A DNA stretch of 64,000 nt from Centaurea solstitialis (lineage: Eukaryota > Streptophyta > Magnoliopsida > Asterales > Asteraceae): contig CM058043.1 in NCBI GenBank assembly GCA_030169165.1, positions 87,648,028 through 87,712,027 of the forward strand, read 5' to 3'. Below are positions 23,568 through 34,151 of the stretch, one piece after another. The position numbers and the translations under genes are program-made. Numbering within the stretch: the first letter of the stretch is position 1; every line of letters begins with the position of its first letter. Below the pieces are notes generated by a model. That model did not search any database. It saw nothing but the letters and a program-made list of their open reading frames with translations, and was not told the origin of the DNA.

Positions 23568-25105
23568 TGAGTGTGGACGTAAGGGAAAACGTGGGTAGTA
23601 TCGTCCGAAGATCCGCCACCGCTCATGCCGCATCTACGTCTACCGACCTTCCGACATCTCGAGAAGAGAGATTGAGGCGTATCAGGCAACAAATGATAGA
23701 CGATCCTCAGATGCCAACTCCGCGGGTTAAGGAGTACGTTCCACAACGTCGATCCACGACACGGCTTCCAGGGCTCCCTACTGTCCCCGAGTTCCCGGAG
23801 GTTCCAGAACCATCCACTCCGACTGATGCCACTGGATCTACACCTTCTGGCTCTGCTAGAGACATCACGAATGCCTCGCCAGAAGAACCAGCCGGTACTT
23901 CACCGCCTCCTCAGACCACCACATCGAGACTCCCGACTCCATCTGGTGATCCTGATAGCAGCTCGTTCGACACGACGCCACCAGATTCGGACCCGCAGGA
24001 GGGCCCGGGAGAAGGCAAAGGAAAGGGCAAAGGAAAAGGAAAAGGAAAAGCGTTTGATGATGACGTCTCCATTTCCTCCTTCAACGAAAGCGATTCCGTA
24101 CAACTCCTTGACTACTCCGGAACGGAAGAGCGAACGTTGAACACCGAGGTTGCTGAACAAGCTGAGAGCGAGTCTTGGATGCAGATTGGAGCAGGTAGTG
24201 AAGGGTTCGAGGGAGAGAGTCAGGGTCCGGTGCTTCAAGAGGCCGAAGAAGAAGAGGCCCGCCAGGAAGAAGCGGAGATAGAAGCCCCAAAAGAGGCCGA
24301 AGTAGAAGTGGCCCAACCTAAGCAACCAGAAACCGGAACCCAACCAGCCAAGAGTCTATCCTCCACAGAGGCATCCCACAAAGATGCTACTCGGCCAATG
24401 CCGAGTAGTCAAGTCGTTGGCAGCCAACCAACGCAATTGCACACCCAAGCCATCCACTCGACCACCTCACAACAGGTGGTCGTTTCATCAGAACACGGGG
24501 CTTTACCACCTATTCCATCGTTCACTCGCTTGGAGTCGATCGGTGTTGAATTAAGAGTTGCTCATCCCCAGCACTCGCCTTCTTTCATGACGCACGGAGT
24601 CATAGAGCCCCTAGGTACACATCTGGAGACTTCCACCCGAAGCCCCGCTGCACTTGACACTGCACCATTAGTCAGCGCGGGCCAGGGAAGCACCTTTGCG
24701 GGGCTTTCCCTGTCAACCGGTTTCGTAAATGAACCGTTGTTGACCCTTTCGGGAATGGAACCCAGGGATTCGGACGGCATCCTTAAAGCTGTCCAAAGCA
24801 GGTTAGAAGCTATCGAGAAGGAAGACGAGGCAAAGAACAAGAGACTTGAGGCCATTGAGAAGGCCTTAGCTGTCAAAGAACAAGAAGACAGATCCCGCCG
24901 AGCCGAGATCGAGGAGCTTCGTAAAGCTGACGAGGACCGACAGAAAGAGCTGGATGAAGCCAGACGCCTTATTAAGGGCAAATTCCAGGAAGGGGAAAGC
25001 CCGTCTTTTGGCGACTCGAGCCGCTCTCCAACTCCCGTCCTCCGTCTACAACCACCACCACTCGCTGAAGCCGTCCCCGGCTATGTTTCGGAAGCCGAGC
25101 ACTAG
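23567..25105 (+). CDS. Env-like ORF B, low-complexity and coiled coil
   Basis: Starts at ATG 23567, overlapping the stop of ORF A by one base, and runs about 512 residues to TAG 25103-25105. The N-terminal two-thirds are Pro/Ser/Thr-rich, with a GKGKGKGKGKGK tract near 24010-24050 and acidic Glu/Ala repeats. The last third is a strongly charged heptad-like stretch (about 24780-25000), likely coiled coil. The same frame continues without a break into ORF C, so TAG probably replaced CAG and B and C were once one protein. The function is unknown. Confidence 0.65.
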   Translation: MSVDVRENVGSIVRRSATAHAASTSTDLPTSREERLRRIRQQMIDDPQMPTPRVKEYVPQRRSTTRLPGLPTVPEFPEVPEPSTPTDATGSTPSGSARDITNASPEEPAGTSPPPQTTTSRLPTPSGDPDSSSFDTTPPDSDPQEGPGEGKGKGKGKGKGKAFDDDVSISSFNESDSVQLLDYSGTEERTLNTEVAEQAESESWMQIGAGSEGFEGESQGPVLQEAEEEEARQEEAEIEAPKEAEVEVAQPKQPETGTQPAKSLSSTEASHKDATRPMPSSQVVGSQPTQLHTQAIHSTTSQQVVVSSEHGALPPIPSFTRLESIGVELRVAHPQHSPSFMTHGVIEPLGTHLETSTRSPAALDTAPLVSAGQGSTFAGLSLSTGFVNEPLLTLSGMEPRDSDGILKAVQSRLEAIEKEDEAKNKRLEAIEKALAVKEQEDRSRRAEIEELRKADEDRQKELDEARRLIKGKFQEGESPSFGDSSRSPTPVLRLQPPPLAEAVPGYVSEAEH

Positions 25106-26647
25106 ATGGTCATCACTTCTCTCACCACTCAGATCGATACACTCGAGAGGGAAGTGACTCAGTACAAGCAGCTCGTGGCCACCAGGGACCTTCAGCTGGA
25201 GATTGCGTTGCGGAGGGTCCGCGAGCTTGAGGAAACTTGCAGGACTCAGGCTCAGCCCTCCAAACGACCTCATGAGGGGGAGGTACCGTCGAAGAGGCTT
25301 CGCCTAGACCTTCCCTCCGGCTCCGGAACCGCAGCCGATGATACACCGGCCGACACGGCCCCTCCAGCAGATCAGCCCGCAGATCCGGAAGATCGTCCCA
25401 CTGATGTTTGGGACTCTGATTCTGACGATGACGACCTTCCGGCCGATGCAGCAAACTGGAAGTATGAGGCTATCCCAAAGGATGTGGCCGTCCAATTTCC
25501 TCACGAGAAGGTGACTCCCGCTATAGACTTGATCGATCCAAACACCGCGCCGACAGATCCTTCCGAGCTTCACATCTCTGACGAGGCAAGGAAGATCCTG
25601 AACCAGCTTTCCCAAAGCCTTCGATTTTGGAAACGATCGGACAACATCGTATCTAGCGCGGAGTACGACACCTTTCTCCCTACCGTACAGACGCCTGAGG
25701 CATTCACAGCTCAGCAGCCGATCAGACTGGGTTGGAACCACACGGTCATCTTTAGACCCTTCCTGGAGGAATCCTTCACACGGATCTTCCAACAGGAACG
25801 CCTTTTCACGTGGTCTAAGAAGGTCTTTTTTGGGCTATCTCATATCAAGAAGCATCGCCATCGAACCGCGTACATCTACCAGAGGAAGCTCAGTTGGAAC
25901 GAGCATGGGCAGATCAGAAAGAAGCACCGGTTCACCAAGGTAACTGATGTCCGACCTTACAAATTCGGACACCAGCTATTCCTTGAGTTCCACGTGCGTA
26001 TGTACAACCCTGGCAAGCCCAACGGGAACCTCAGAGACTTCATGTTCACGGAAGCTGATCTGGACAGCATCGATCTCGACGATCTCCTCACTCTTATCAG
26101 ACACCTTGAGGGCCCGATTCTGAAACCAGACTACTTCAGAGACGGTCTGGAAGTCCTCAGGAGGTACGTACGCCACTCGATCAACCTCGCGCATCTCACT
26201 GACTATCAGATGGCGATTGAAAGCAGACAGCAGAAGGTAAATCTGCTTCGTCCCAACCTGGAGGCCAATCTACTTGACCAATACCTGCCCTACTTTCCGA
26301 CGAGAGTTCCAGAGCATGGTGTTGTGTACCTCACCTTCAGGAAGAATCTGCGAAGGTTTATGCGTTTCAGTGAGCTATCCAGCTTCTGCGACGGCACCCT
26401 TCTGTACGTATACAACGGGATGAAGCGTCGTCTGTTAGAGAACAACATGCCTGCGTACAAGGGCACTCAATGGAAGAGCAAGTTGATTGAGGCCTTGGAT
26501 CTGATCAAGAACAAGCTGAAGGAGAGACTGATGCTGAGAAGAGTAGAGACTGCGATGGAGCTCCGTACGAGATCGATCCGTGAATGGGATGAGTACTTGC
26601 AGCTCTCGCAGTGGGAACCAGCTTTGAAGTATCCGCCGCCTTTCTGA
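25106..26647 (+). CDS. Env-like ORF C, conserved Copia-associated domain
   Basis: In frame with ORF B beyond its TAG; first ATG at 25106, about 513 residues. It opens with a coiled coil (ITSLTTQIDTLEREV...), has an acidic linker, then a folded-looking C-terminal half. The stretch with LLTLIRHLEGPIL, YQMAIESRQQKVNLLRP, GVVYLTFRKNL and SELSSFCDGTL has counterparts I recognise from many asterid Copia elements, located between RNase H and the 3' LTR. No function is known to me. It ends 21 bp before the LTR. Confidence 0.7.
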   Translation: MVITSLTTQIDTLEREVTQYKQLVATRDLQLEIALRRVRELEETCRTQAQPSKRPHEGEVPSKRLRLDLPSGSGTAADDTPADTAPPADQPADPEDRPTDVWDSDSDDDDLPADAANWKYEAIPKDVAVQFPHEKVTPAIDLIDPNTAPTDPSELHISDEARKILNQLSQSLRFWKRSDNIVSSAEYDTFLPTVQTPEAFTAQQPIRLGWNHTVIFRPFLEESFTRIFQQERLFTWSKKVFFGLSHIKKHRHRTAYIYQRKLSWNEHGQIRKKHRFTKVTDVRPYKFGHQLFLEFHVRMYNPGKPNGNLRDFMFTEADLDSIDLDDLLTLIRHLEGPILKPDYFRDGLEVLRRYVRHSINLAHLTDYQMAIESRQQKVNLLRPNLEANLLDQYLPYFPTRVPEHGVVYLTFRKNLRRFMRFSELSSFCDGTLLYVYNGMKRRLLENNMPAYKGTQWKSKLIEALDLIKNKLKERLMLRRVETAMELRTRSIREWDEYLQLSQWEPALKYPPPF

Positions 26648-26656
26648 CTTCTTCCC

Positions 26657-26668
26657 AAAGGGGGAGAT
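26657..26668 (+). promoter_or_regulatory. Polypurine tract
   Basis: AAAGGGGGAGAT ends exactly at the 3' LTR start. It is the expected plus-strand primer of reverse transcription. Confidence 0.9.
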
Positions 26669-26993
26669 TGTTAGAACCTGACTTATAGTTTGTAAAGAAG
26701 TCAGGGGGGTCTTTTGAACATTTGTAATAGTTAGTTGTTAAACAATACTTTTGTGCATCTCTTTAAAAGAGTCATAGACTCTAGGGGTGCTTTATGTAAC
26801 TTCGACTCTATAAATATGGGTCGCTAGTTAACGTTTTTCAATAATCATGCAACTGACAACTTTCTATATATGCTTTGTCGGTTTCTTTATCTTACACATA
26901 TATTGCGTGATTATCACTGTTTGAGCTTAGTTATAGATTGTAATAGCTTGCAGTGATCCATACATCGTATCCTTAGTGATTTTCGGACTCACA
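26669..26993 (+). repeat. 3' LTR (325 bp)
   Basis: Apparently identical to the 5' LTR. Followed by the target duplication TAAGC at 26994-26998. Confidence 0.97.
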
Positions 26994-26998
26994 TAAGC

Positions 26999-28137
26999 TT
27001 TTTATGATTAGTTGGTTGTTAGAACATATCCAATACTAACATTACAAGAAAGACATCGTTTCATAATCATTACATTGAATTACACATGCAAAAATATGCC
27101 TTTTTCTATCATTTACGCATAGTGAATTCAACTTTGTTACAACTCACAATTGTTTATAGTTAAATAATCGGTCAACATAATATGTGACCGTTGTGGTTCC
27201 AAATCATGATATAAGTAATGATAATGAATCCATAAAGACATTTGATATCTTAATTCATTCATCGTCCCATCAACCAAGTTGTTTATCGTCAACTAGCTAG
27301 CCTTCTTACCAACAATCGGGGAGGGGCCGGTTCATCTTCTTTGTTTTTTAGTTGAAACAACATATATTATATAGTCAATTTTAGTATTAATGAAATTTCA
27401 TGTTTTCTAAAAAGAGAATCAAGCTTTATATCATCGTGACTTTGATGTTGAAAGTAACAAAACGTTAAACTTAAATTATTAGCATGCATTATGATCTAAA
27501 ATGGTTTTGTTTTCTTTTCAAATTGATGAATTATGATGCCATGAATATATTAAAAATGATAATATAAGAATACCAATATGATTATCATTTCAAATAATAT
27601 TTTTTTGAAAAGCAAAAAAGGACCATACAAGGTAAAGAGCTTCGGCAAAACTATCAACCCTGCCAAGCGAGCCCAAGGAATCATTTGTATTTTCTAGGTG
27701 AACGGTGATACGTAGATAATCACCAACGAAAATTTCTCTAAATGATTGTGGTGGTGGTGGTTGTAGTGGTGGTGGTGGTTGTGGCTGTGGTGGCGGTGGT
27801 TGGTGGTGGTAGGTGTGGTGGTGGTGGCTGTAGTGGTGGTGGTGGTGGTGTATTGAAGACGAATAAGAGAGTTCAATGGCATTATGAGTACAAAAAGTAA
27901 AAAACATACGTCAGATCCACGTGGAACATACGTCATATCCACATAAGCATTTTTTAATAATTTTAAATGTCACGTAAGAAAAAATGGGCTATTACCGGTC
28001 ATAATGGTATTATGAGTACAAAAAAAAAAAAAAGTTCAATGGTATATTGAGTACAAAAAATAGTTTGATGGTAATATTAGTACAAATTGAATAGTTGGTT
28101 ACCCAAATAAGTCATAAACCCTTAAAATTTATCAAGA
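26999..28137. other. Spacer with a GTG-rich repeat
   Basis: AT-rich, without a supported gene. It contains the GTGGTGGTGGTTGTAG-type microsatellite at about 27742-27858. Translated on the minus strand that gives a His/Pro-rich frame, which is not evidence of a gene. Confidence 0.6.
27742..27858. repeat. GTG-rich microsatellite
   Basis: About 115 bp of impure GTG/GTT/GTA triplets. Confidence 0.9.
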
Positions 28138-28140
28138 TTA

Positions 28141-28517
28141 GAGCATCTCCAACAGTATCCCAAAATGGAGAAAAAGTGGGGAAATGGAGATTTTTGGTTA
28201 ATTTAGTGCTCCAACATCTTCTTCAAACCTATCCCCAAAATGGAGAAAGTTGGAGAGTAAAGATTTTTTTCTCCATATTTGAAGATTACTCCAAATACGA
28301 TTACAACTTGAAACAATCAATAGAAATCCATGAAAAATGATAATTAAGAGAGAGAAATAATTTTTTAATTAATTGATAAATATTTTAATATTAAAATCAA
28401 TGTTGAAATCTACAAAATTAAGGTGTTGGAGATGGATGGAATTTTTTTTTTTTTTAGAGATTTTAGTTTTTCATTCTTCATTTTGAAGAAAATTTGAATA
28501 AGCTATTGGAGATGCTC
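28141..28517. mobile_element. TTA-target MITE, GAGCATCTCCAA family
   Basis: Ends GAGCATCTCCAACAG and CTATTGGAGATGCTC are complementary and flanked by TTA (28138-28140 and 28518-28520). Length is 377 bp. A PIF/Harbinger-type MITE is likely. Degraded relatives may lie near 32036-32180 and 34497-34620. Confidence 0.85.
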
Positions 28518-28520
28518 TTA

Positions 28521-28891
28521 GGCTTTGTTTGGCAAGCATAAGCTAGCTTATAAACTAGTTGATAAGCTAGCTTATAAGCTAGTCCATCCAAACATGTATC
28601 AGGAAACTAGCTTATATATAAGCTAGCTTTTTGAAACGCTACTTTGAGTAGTTTATGAGGAGCTTATTGTAGCTTTTTCCAATTATACCCTTATTAATAT
28701 TAATTATTAAATTCAAATATACTTTTTTGGTCATTTTACATACTCATAAGCTAGTTTTTGTCAAACATAATTTGTTCAACAGCTAGCTTATCAGCTACTA
28801 GCAAACTTATCAATCAACAGCTAGCTTATCAGCTATCCGCTAGCTTATCAGCTACCAGCTAGCTTATAAGCTACGTTTGCCAAACATAGCC
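28521..28891. mobile_element. TTA-target MITE, AGCTAGCTTATAAG family
   Basis: Ends GGCTTTGTTTGGCAAGC and TTTGCCAAACATAGCC, flanked by TTA at 28518-28520 and 28892-28894. Length is 371 bp. The left TTA is shared with the adjoining MITE at 28141-28517. Confidence 0.87.
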
Positions 28892-29183
28892 TTATACTCA
28901 CCAAACAAGTTTATTTTTAACAAAAAGAAAATTGGAAATTAAGAAATTGAGGTGTGGAAAGGAGAATTTATGATGCGGAGTCGGAAGGCCGAATGTTACA
29001 TTTTGTCGAGTGACAAGTCGCACTGTTGGGTGATGAATCACGTCTTTTTTCATTTATTACTTGCTGCAAAAATGCATTTAATGTTTTCTTAAGAAATCAT
29101 TTTCACTGATAGTATTATAAATAACATTGACTTTACAAATTCATAAGCTTGAAAATTATTATTTTTTGTTTTTTCAGAAATAA

Positions 29184-29517
29184 GGCCATCCTTACCCCTC
29201 ATACCCCTCCTCATATATGTTGCCACTTCAGCGTCACATCAACTTTACCAACACCATACCATACCATTCTTAACCGTACCCTTTCGTACCACTCTAAATA
29301 ATTAATTAAAAAATAAAAGAAAAAGAAAAGAAGAGAGAGAAATAAGAGAGAGATAGAGAGAAATGAGAAAGAGGAGGGGTAGGGGGTGGGGCGTGTTGGC
29401 GTCGGCATGGGGGTACCGGACTGTCCCTTACCGGTTGCCATACCAGGTAGGCACGGCGGTGTTACCGCCGGTACCGCCCATTCACCGGCCGGATTCACCG
29501 ACCCTTTAAGGATGGCC
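29184..29517. mobile_element. MITE of GGCCATCC family, copy 1
   Basis: Ends GGCCATCCTTA and TAAGGATGGCC are complementary. The left flank is TAA; the right flank is imperfect (CAA). The interior has ACTTCAGCGTCACATCAAC, a GA-rich tract, a G-rich tract and a GC-rich part with GGTACCG phrases. Further copies are at 36518 and 56841. Confidence 0.8.
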
Positions 29518-29520
29518 CAA

Positions 29521-30219
29521 TGTAATAAATACTCTTTAAACTATCTTTTTTTTTTTTTTTTTTTTTGTATTTCATGACTTTTTGTATTTCATGACTCGGA
29601 CGTTGCATGGTTGCAAGAACATAGACATACAACTAATATATGTTAAAGAACGTTGGTGCATAATTTTTGGTTTAAATGACTATTTGGATTTGATAGAGAT
29701 TTTTTTTTTCAAATATATGAATTCCATCAAATTTCATAAATAAATGAATTCAATATTTCTTAGCAACTATCAAACATTTTGATAAAATGAAATTCAGTTT
29801 TTTCATAATATCATATGTATATTTGATCCAATATAATCAATAACAATAAGTTATTTTATTAATTTAATAATTAATATTAAATAAATAATTTATTAATTGA
29901 TATAATTTGTTTAATAATTAAATTCTATTAATTAATTAAATTATTTAATAACTATTTTTTTAAAATTATTTAATAACTATTTTATTTTTGTTAAAAAATA
30001 ACATAATTAATGAGTATTTATTAAATAATTTTGTCATTAAAAAAATTAAAATTATCAAAAGAGTATTTTAGTTATTTACCAAGATTTCATTTCAATTCAA
30101 AGCTAATTTTCCAACCAAGACACTGCCAAAATAATGTCTGTGCACTACACACCGAAATATTTCTTCATCAATACTCTAAAAAACATAAATTTGATGTAAT
30201 TAATGACATTTGCACACGT
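29521..30219. other. AT-rich spacer
   Basis: Includes a T-rich tract near 29549-29566 with a nearby duplicated TTTGTATTTCATGACT phrase (about 29563-29597). No gene or element was recognised. Confidence 0.55.
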
Positions 30220-31746
30220 AAATGCAAACTTGGTCCTTGTGGTTTACAAAAAATAATGACTAAGGTCCCTCTTAAGAATTTTTAACTAACAAGGTCCTTA
30301 TACTTTGGTCTTTTATAACACCTATGGTCCTTCCTCATTGACAGCATTAAAAGAGATTGGAGATAAGAAGGGCAATTTGGTCAATTCACTTTCACATGCT
30401 TTTAATCTTACTTTATAACATGTTTGATCCGTATTGTTTACAAAAAAATAACATGTAACATCCCTCTAAATAAACATGGATATAAGCATGAATAGAATGC
30501 ATTATCTAATTAAAAAATATAAAGTTAAATTTGCTATTGAATATCTAAAGTCAAATTTGCTATAATTTAGGCTTAACATGTTGCATGGTGAAACATGTTT
30601 TGGTTTGATATTGACTTATTGAGTATCTAAAGTCAGTTGCTATAACAAATTAAGCCTAAATTAATAGCAATTAGCTATAAAGCAAAACCAAAAATGATAG
30701 CAAAATAATTCCAAAATAGCAATAATTAGCTATAAAGCAAAATCAAGTTTGATAGCAAAACAATTCCGAAGTAGCAACAAATATCTATAATAACCATCAT
30801 CCAAACCGCTATATAAACAATCCCAAAATAACAACAAGCTATAATAACCAACATCCAACCGCTATATAAACAATCCAAACATAGCACCATTAAGTACAAA
30901 AAATAGAGTAACTACATCAAGTTTTGAACAAAGTAAAACGGCACGAAGTTAAGGTTCTTGTCCTTTGCATGTGCAGCAGGAGTTGTGACCTTGTTTTTTG
31001 CATTTTGTGCATCTTATAGTCTTGCCAACTCTTCTAAGTTTCCTTCCTGCTTCAATCAGCTCTCCAATAGATTTTACCCTCTTCTTTTTGGGCCTACCCA
31101 CTTGGGTGTGATGTGTTGGCAGAGGCGGATTCACTGAATAACTAGTTTTAGTGGGATAAACTACATTTTATTGGCTTGACTCCTCTTTTTTAACATAATT
31201 TCAATAAAACTTCTCGCATATAAAAATTTTAAACCAATAAATAAATCATTTGAGCTTAAATATTGAATGTGTGCCAACTTTTCATTCAATTTTTATGTCT
31301 TGGAGAAAATTTATTTAAACCTACAAAAAGGTGTTTTTGCATAAATATACTTTATTATTTGATTCGAGTTTAATGTTATTTTGTATATGACTATTTATAT
31401 ATCTACTTATAACATATTGATTAAAATACAAATTAATAAATATTATTATTATTAAGCCATAATACCATAGAATATAAAAAATTGCATAATTATTATATTT
31501 AAAGAATCACTAAAATTGAAAGAAATCATATTTTATTTAATAGGGACCAAATCTGTTATCAAAAACCTCTAAGTATATGAATGGACAAAATTGCCCTTCT
31601 TATCTCCAATCTATTTTAATGTAATCAATGAGAAAGGACCATAGGTGTTATAAAAAACCAAAGTATAAGGACCTTGTTAGTTAAAAATTCTTAGGAAGGA
31701 CCTTAGTCATTATTTTTTGTAAACCATAAGGACCAAGTTTGCATTT
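30220..31746 (-). mobile_element. MULE with transposase tail, about 1.5 kb
   Basis: Long terminal inverted repeats: AAATGCAAACTTGGTCC at the left matches GGACCAAGTTTGCATTT at the right, and complementarity continues for well over 100 bp (the 'aaggtcc...cttattttttgtaaacc' portion). A minus-strand ORF at 30949-31134 looks like the end of a MULE transposase. No clear 9-bp duplication was found, so it may be old. Most of the transposase has been lost. Confidence 0.8.
30949..31134 (-). pseudogene. MULE transposase C-terminal fragment
   Basis: About 61 residues: a GRPKKKR basic motif, then an Arg/Lys-rich link and a zinc knuckle-like CTKCKKQGHNSCCTC. This order (GRPKK, then Cys-x2-Cys-x4-His) is typical of the extreme C-terminus of MuDR/MULE transposases. 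The DDE catalytic domain is absent, so it is a relic. Confidence 0.78.
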
Positions 31747-33166
31747 AACTCGTATATATATACACACACGTTTTGTTATCATTTTCTCATCTATATATAT
31801 GAAACAAGTCTCAAAACATAATATGTTTAGGTAGAGATGACAATTCGATCCTTATTCTGTTTTCATTTTGCCACCTACGTGAAACATCTCTCATAGCTTA
31901 ACATTGTTAGTTAGAAATGACAATTCAACCTTATACATCACATCACATGTTTTTCCAATGTATTTATATACATTATACACTGATAGTATTTGTTTTATTA
32001 TATAGTAATGTAGCATTAGATCATTATGAGCGATTAATATCTCCAACACTATCTTGAATATAGAAAAAATGATAATTTTTAGTCAAGATTATGCTCCTAT
32101 AACTTTCTCCAAAACCATTTTAAAATGGAGAAATTAAGAAAAGAGAATGATTATTCTCTAAATATAAAAAATTCCCAAAAATGATTATCAAGTAAGGCTA
32201 TCAACAGGACGTCGGGATCTCACCCCAACCCGGCGGGCTCAACGGGTTGGGTGCACATACATGGTTGTCGGCGGGCTGGAGTTGTTGCGGGTTGATGAAG
32301 CCGCTCATTTTGTGTGTGTCTCTTGTGTGTGTTGTGGGTGAGAGGGTTGGGTAAGAGTTGCAGAGGGCTTTGGGAGGGTTAAGAGAGGGTTGGTTGCTGA
32401 TAGCCTAATAGTACGTACTAATAGAAAACTTAATTTGCAATTGATTTAAAGAAAGAAATCATATTTTAACATTATAACTAATGATGAATTTCTCTAAAAT
32501 GAAAAACTATTAAAGATGAATAAGCTAGCTTGATAACTTAGTACATGTTAAGATGGATGTGTATTAACACTTTAATTAAGCTATGATTTTAATTAAAGTG
32601 TTAATACACATATATTTATTTTAGATCAGATTAATTAAGCTCTCAAACTATATAATAGTAAAAAAGGTTTGTTCAAATGAGTATAGAGAGGTAAATTTAA
32701 TGCTAGAAATCTACCCTCAAACCTCCAACCATCTCTCATAAATACTCACCAGCTGCCAATTCAAGTCCAAACCCTCTTTCATTTCTATTGTTACAAATCT
32801 CAAATTCAAATATTTCAAATTCAAATCTTGCATGCATCCCTCCCTCCACAAATATTTATTATTTTCAGTGGTTAAGTTAAAAATATTAATTAAAAAAAAC
32901 ATATTTTACATGAATCTTCGTATAGTTTATATAGTTAACCATGCCAAAGGACCATAATCATAATCAGTTAAGGCAAAGCATACATAGTACAATATCCTAC
33001 TAAGGTTCTCTTGCTTTTTCTTTAAGTTGGTTAAAGGAAAAACATCTTCTTGAAGCAATCAAATATTAGCCATTTGTATGTAATTATTCAATGAAATAAG
33101 AAAATATTTATTGTTTCTTAAAGTTAAATTTAAGTTTAAACGTTGAGGAAAATTTCTTTTTAAGAC
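31747..33166. other. AT-rich spacer with a short perfect hairpin
   Basis: No coding sequence is supported. It contains the palindrome at 32557-32611, a possible decayed GAGCATCTCCAA-type MITE near 32036-32180, and a GC-richer stretch at 32205-32290 that I cannot assign. Confidence 0.5.
32557..32611. repeat. Perfect 23-bp inverted repeat
   Basis: Arms 32557-32579 and 32589-32611 are exactly complementary (core TGTGTATTAACACTTTAATT) around a 9-nt loop. It could be a very short foldback element or form a cruciform. Confidence 0.85.
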
Positions 33167-33174
33167 ATTGCTAT

Positions 33175-34120
33175 TAGGGGTGTTCATCGAGTCGAATTTC
33201 GGGTTTCTCGAATTATTCAAATCGGGTTGTTCGGGCTTGAAAGTTTTTTTGGTAAATTCGAAACTCGATTCGAATTCGAAATGGAACATGTAAAACCGAC
33301 TCGAATTCGCATTGTCGAATTCAAATCAAATTCGAGTCGAATTCGGGTTTATCTAAATTCAGCTGAAAAAATATTCTACTACAAATTAAATAAGAGGATA
33401 AAAACTAATAATTTGATCCAAAAAATGGATGAACATCTACATTACATTTAGCCATTCGCTCTAATTGAGTATCAACCATTCAAATATCCATATTACCAAA
33501 TATCAAATAACAATTAACATTGACAAACATTCAAAATTCCATATAACAACAACAAAATATTAGATAACAAACTCTAGATAACCCAAAAAAACTTCTTGCA
33601 GTGTAGATATCCAACAAAAACCAAAAAAAAACTTCACACAACGTGGATAACTAGAAATCAGAAAGCTTGAAATTTTTATATATAATCTTACACGTATATA
33701 TATGTAATCTTATGTGTGTGTAGAGGGAAGTTCATTTAGAAACCAAAAAAAGAGTAAAAACTTACAAACCGATGGTTTTTTTGGTTTAAATCAATGAAAA
33801 CTCTTCGTAAAGTTATTTATTATGATGCAAATGTTTCATATAATTTATTTTTTGATGAAATTGTTTCATATTTTGGTGTTTTTTATATAAAAATGAAAAG
33901 GTTTCATACATTTTTCTATGCTTATGAAACTGTTCTATGTATTTTCTTTAATTCTATGAAACCTTGTTATTTTTACAAAAAAGAACATCAAAAAATGAAT
34001 TATATGAAACATTTGCATCATATTAAACAACTCTACGAAAAGTTTTTGTTGATTTAAGCTATGAAACCATGAGTTTCTACGGTTTTTACTCTTTTTTTGG
34101 TTTCTAAATTAACTTGACTC

Positions 34121-34151
<31 letters not shown>

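Larger units (their letters stand above)
12804..26993 (+). mobile_element. Complete 14.19-kb Ty1-copia retrotransposon with env-like module
   Basis: Two 325-bp direct repeats (12804-13128 and 26669-26993) begin TG and end CA. I compared them by eye and found no difference. They are flanked by a 5-bp target duplication TAAGC (12799-12803 and 26994-26998). A tRNA-iMet primer site follows the 5' LTR and a polypurine tract precedes the 3' LTR. Order inside: gag, protease, integrase, RT, RNase H, which is the Copia order. About 5.7 kb of extra sequence then carries three further long ORFs. The size is far above the usual 5 kb for Copia; an extra ORF after RNase H recalls Sirevirus elements. Five in-frame stops and two single-base shifts break the ORFs, so this copy is probably not autonomous despite its young LTRs. 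Confidence 0.97.

Noticed and set aside
23900..24343. 147-residue minus-strand ORF opposite env-like ORF B
   Set aside because: Shadow of the GC-rich coding strand; no domain.
27590..27942. His- and Pro-rich ORFs on the minus strand
   Set aside because: They are translations of a GTG-rich microsatellite.
33794..34057. 87-residue plus-strand ORF
   Set aside because: Lies in the nested inverted-repeat element; low complexity with no domain.
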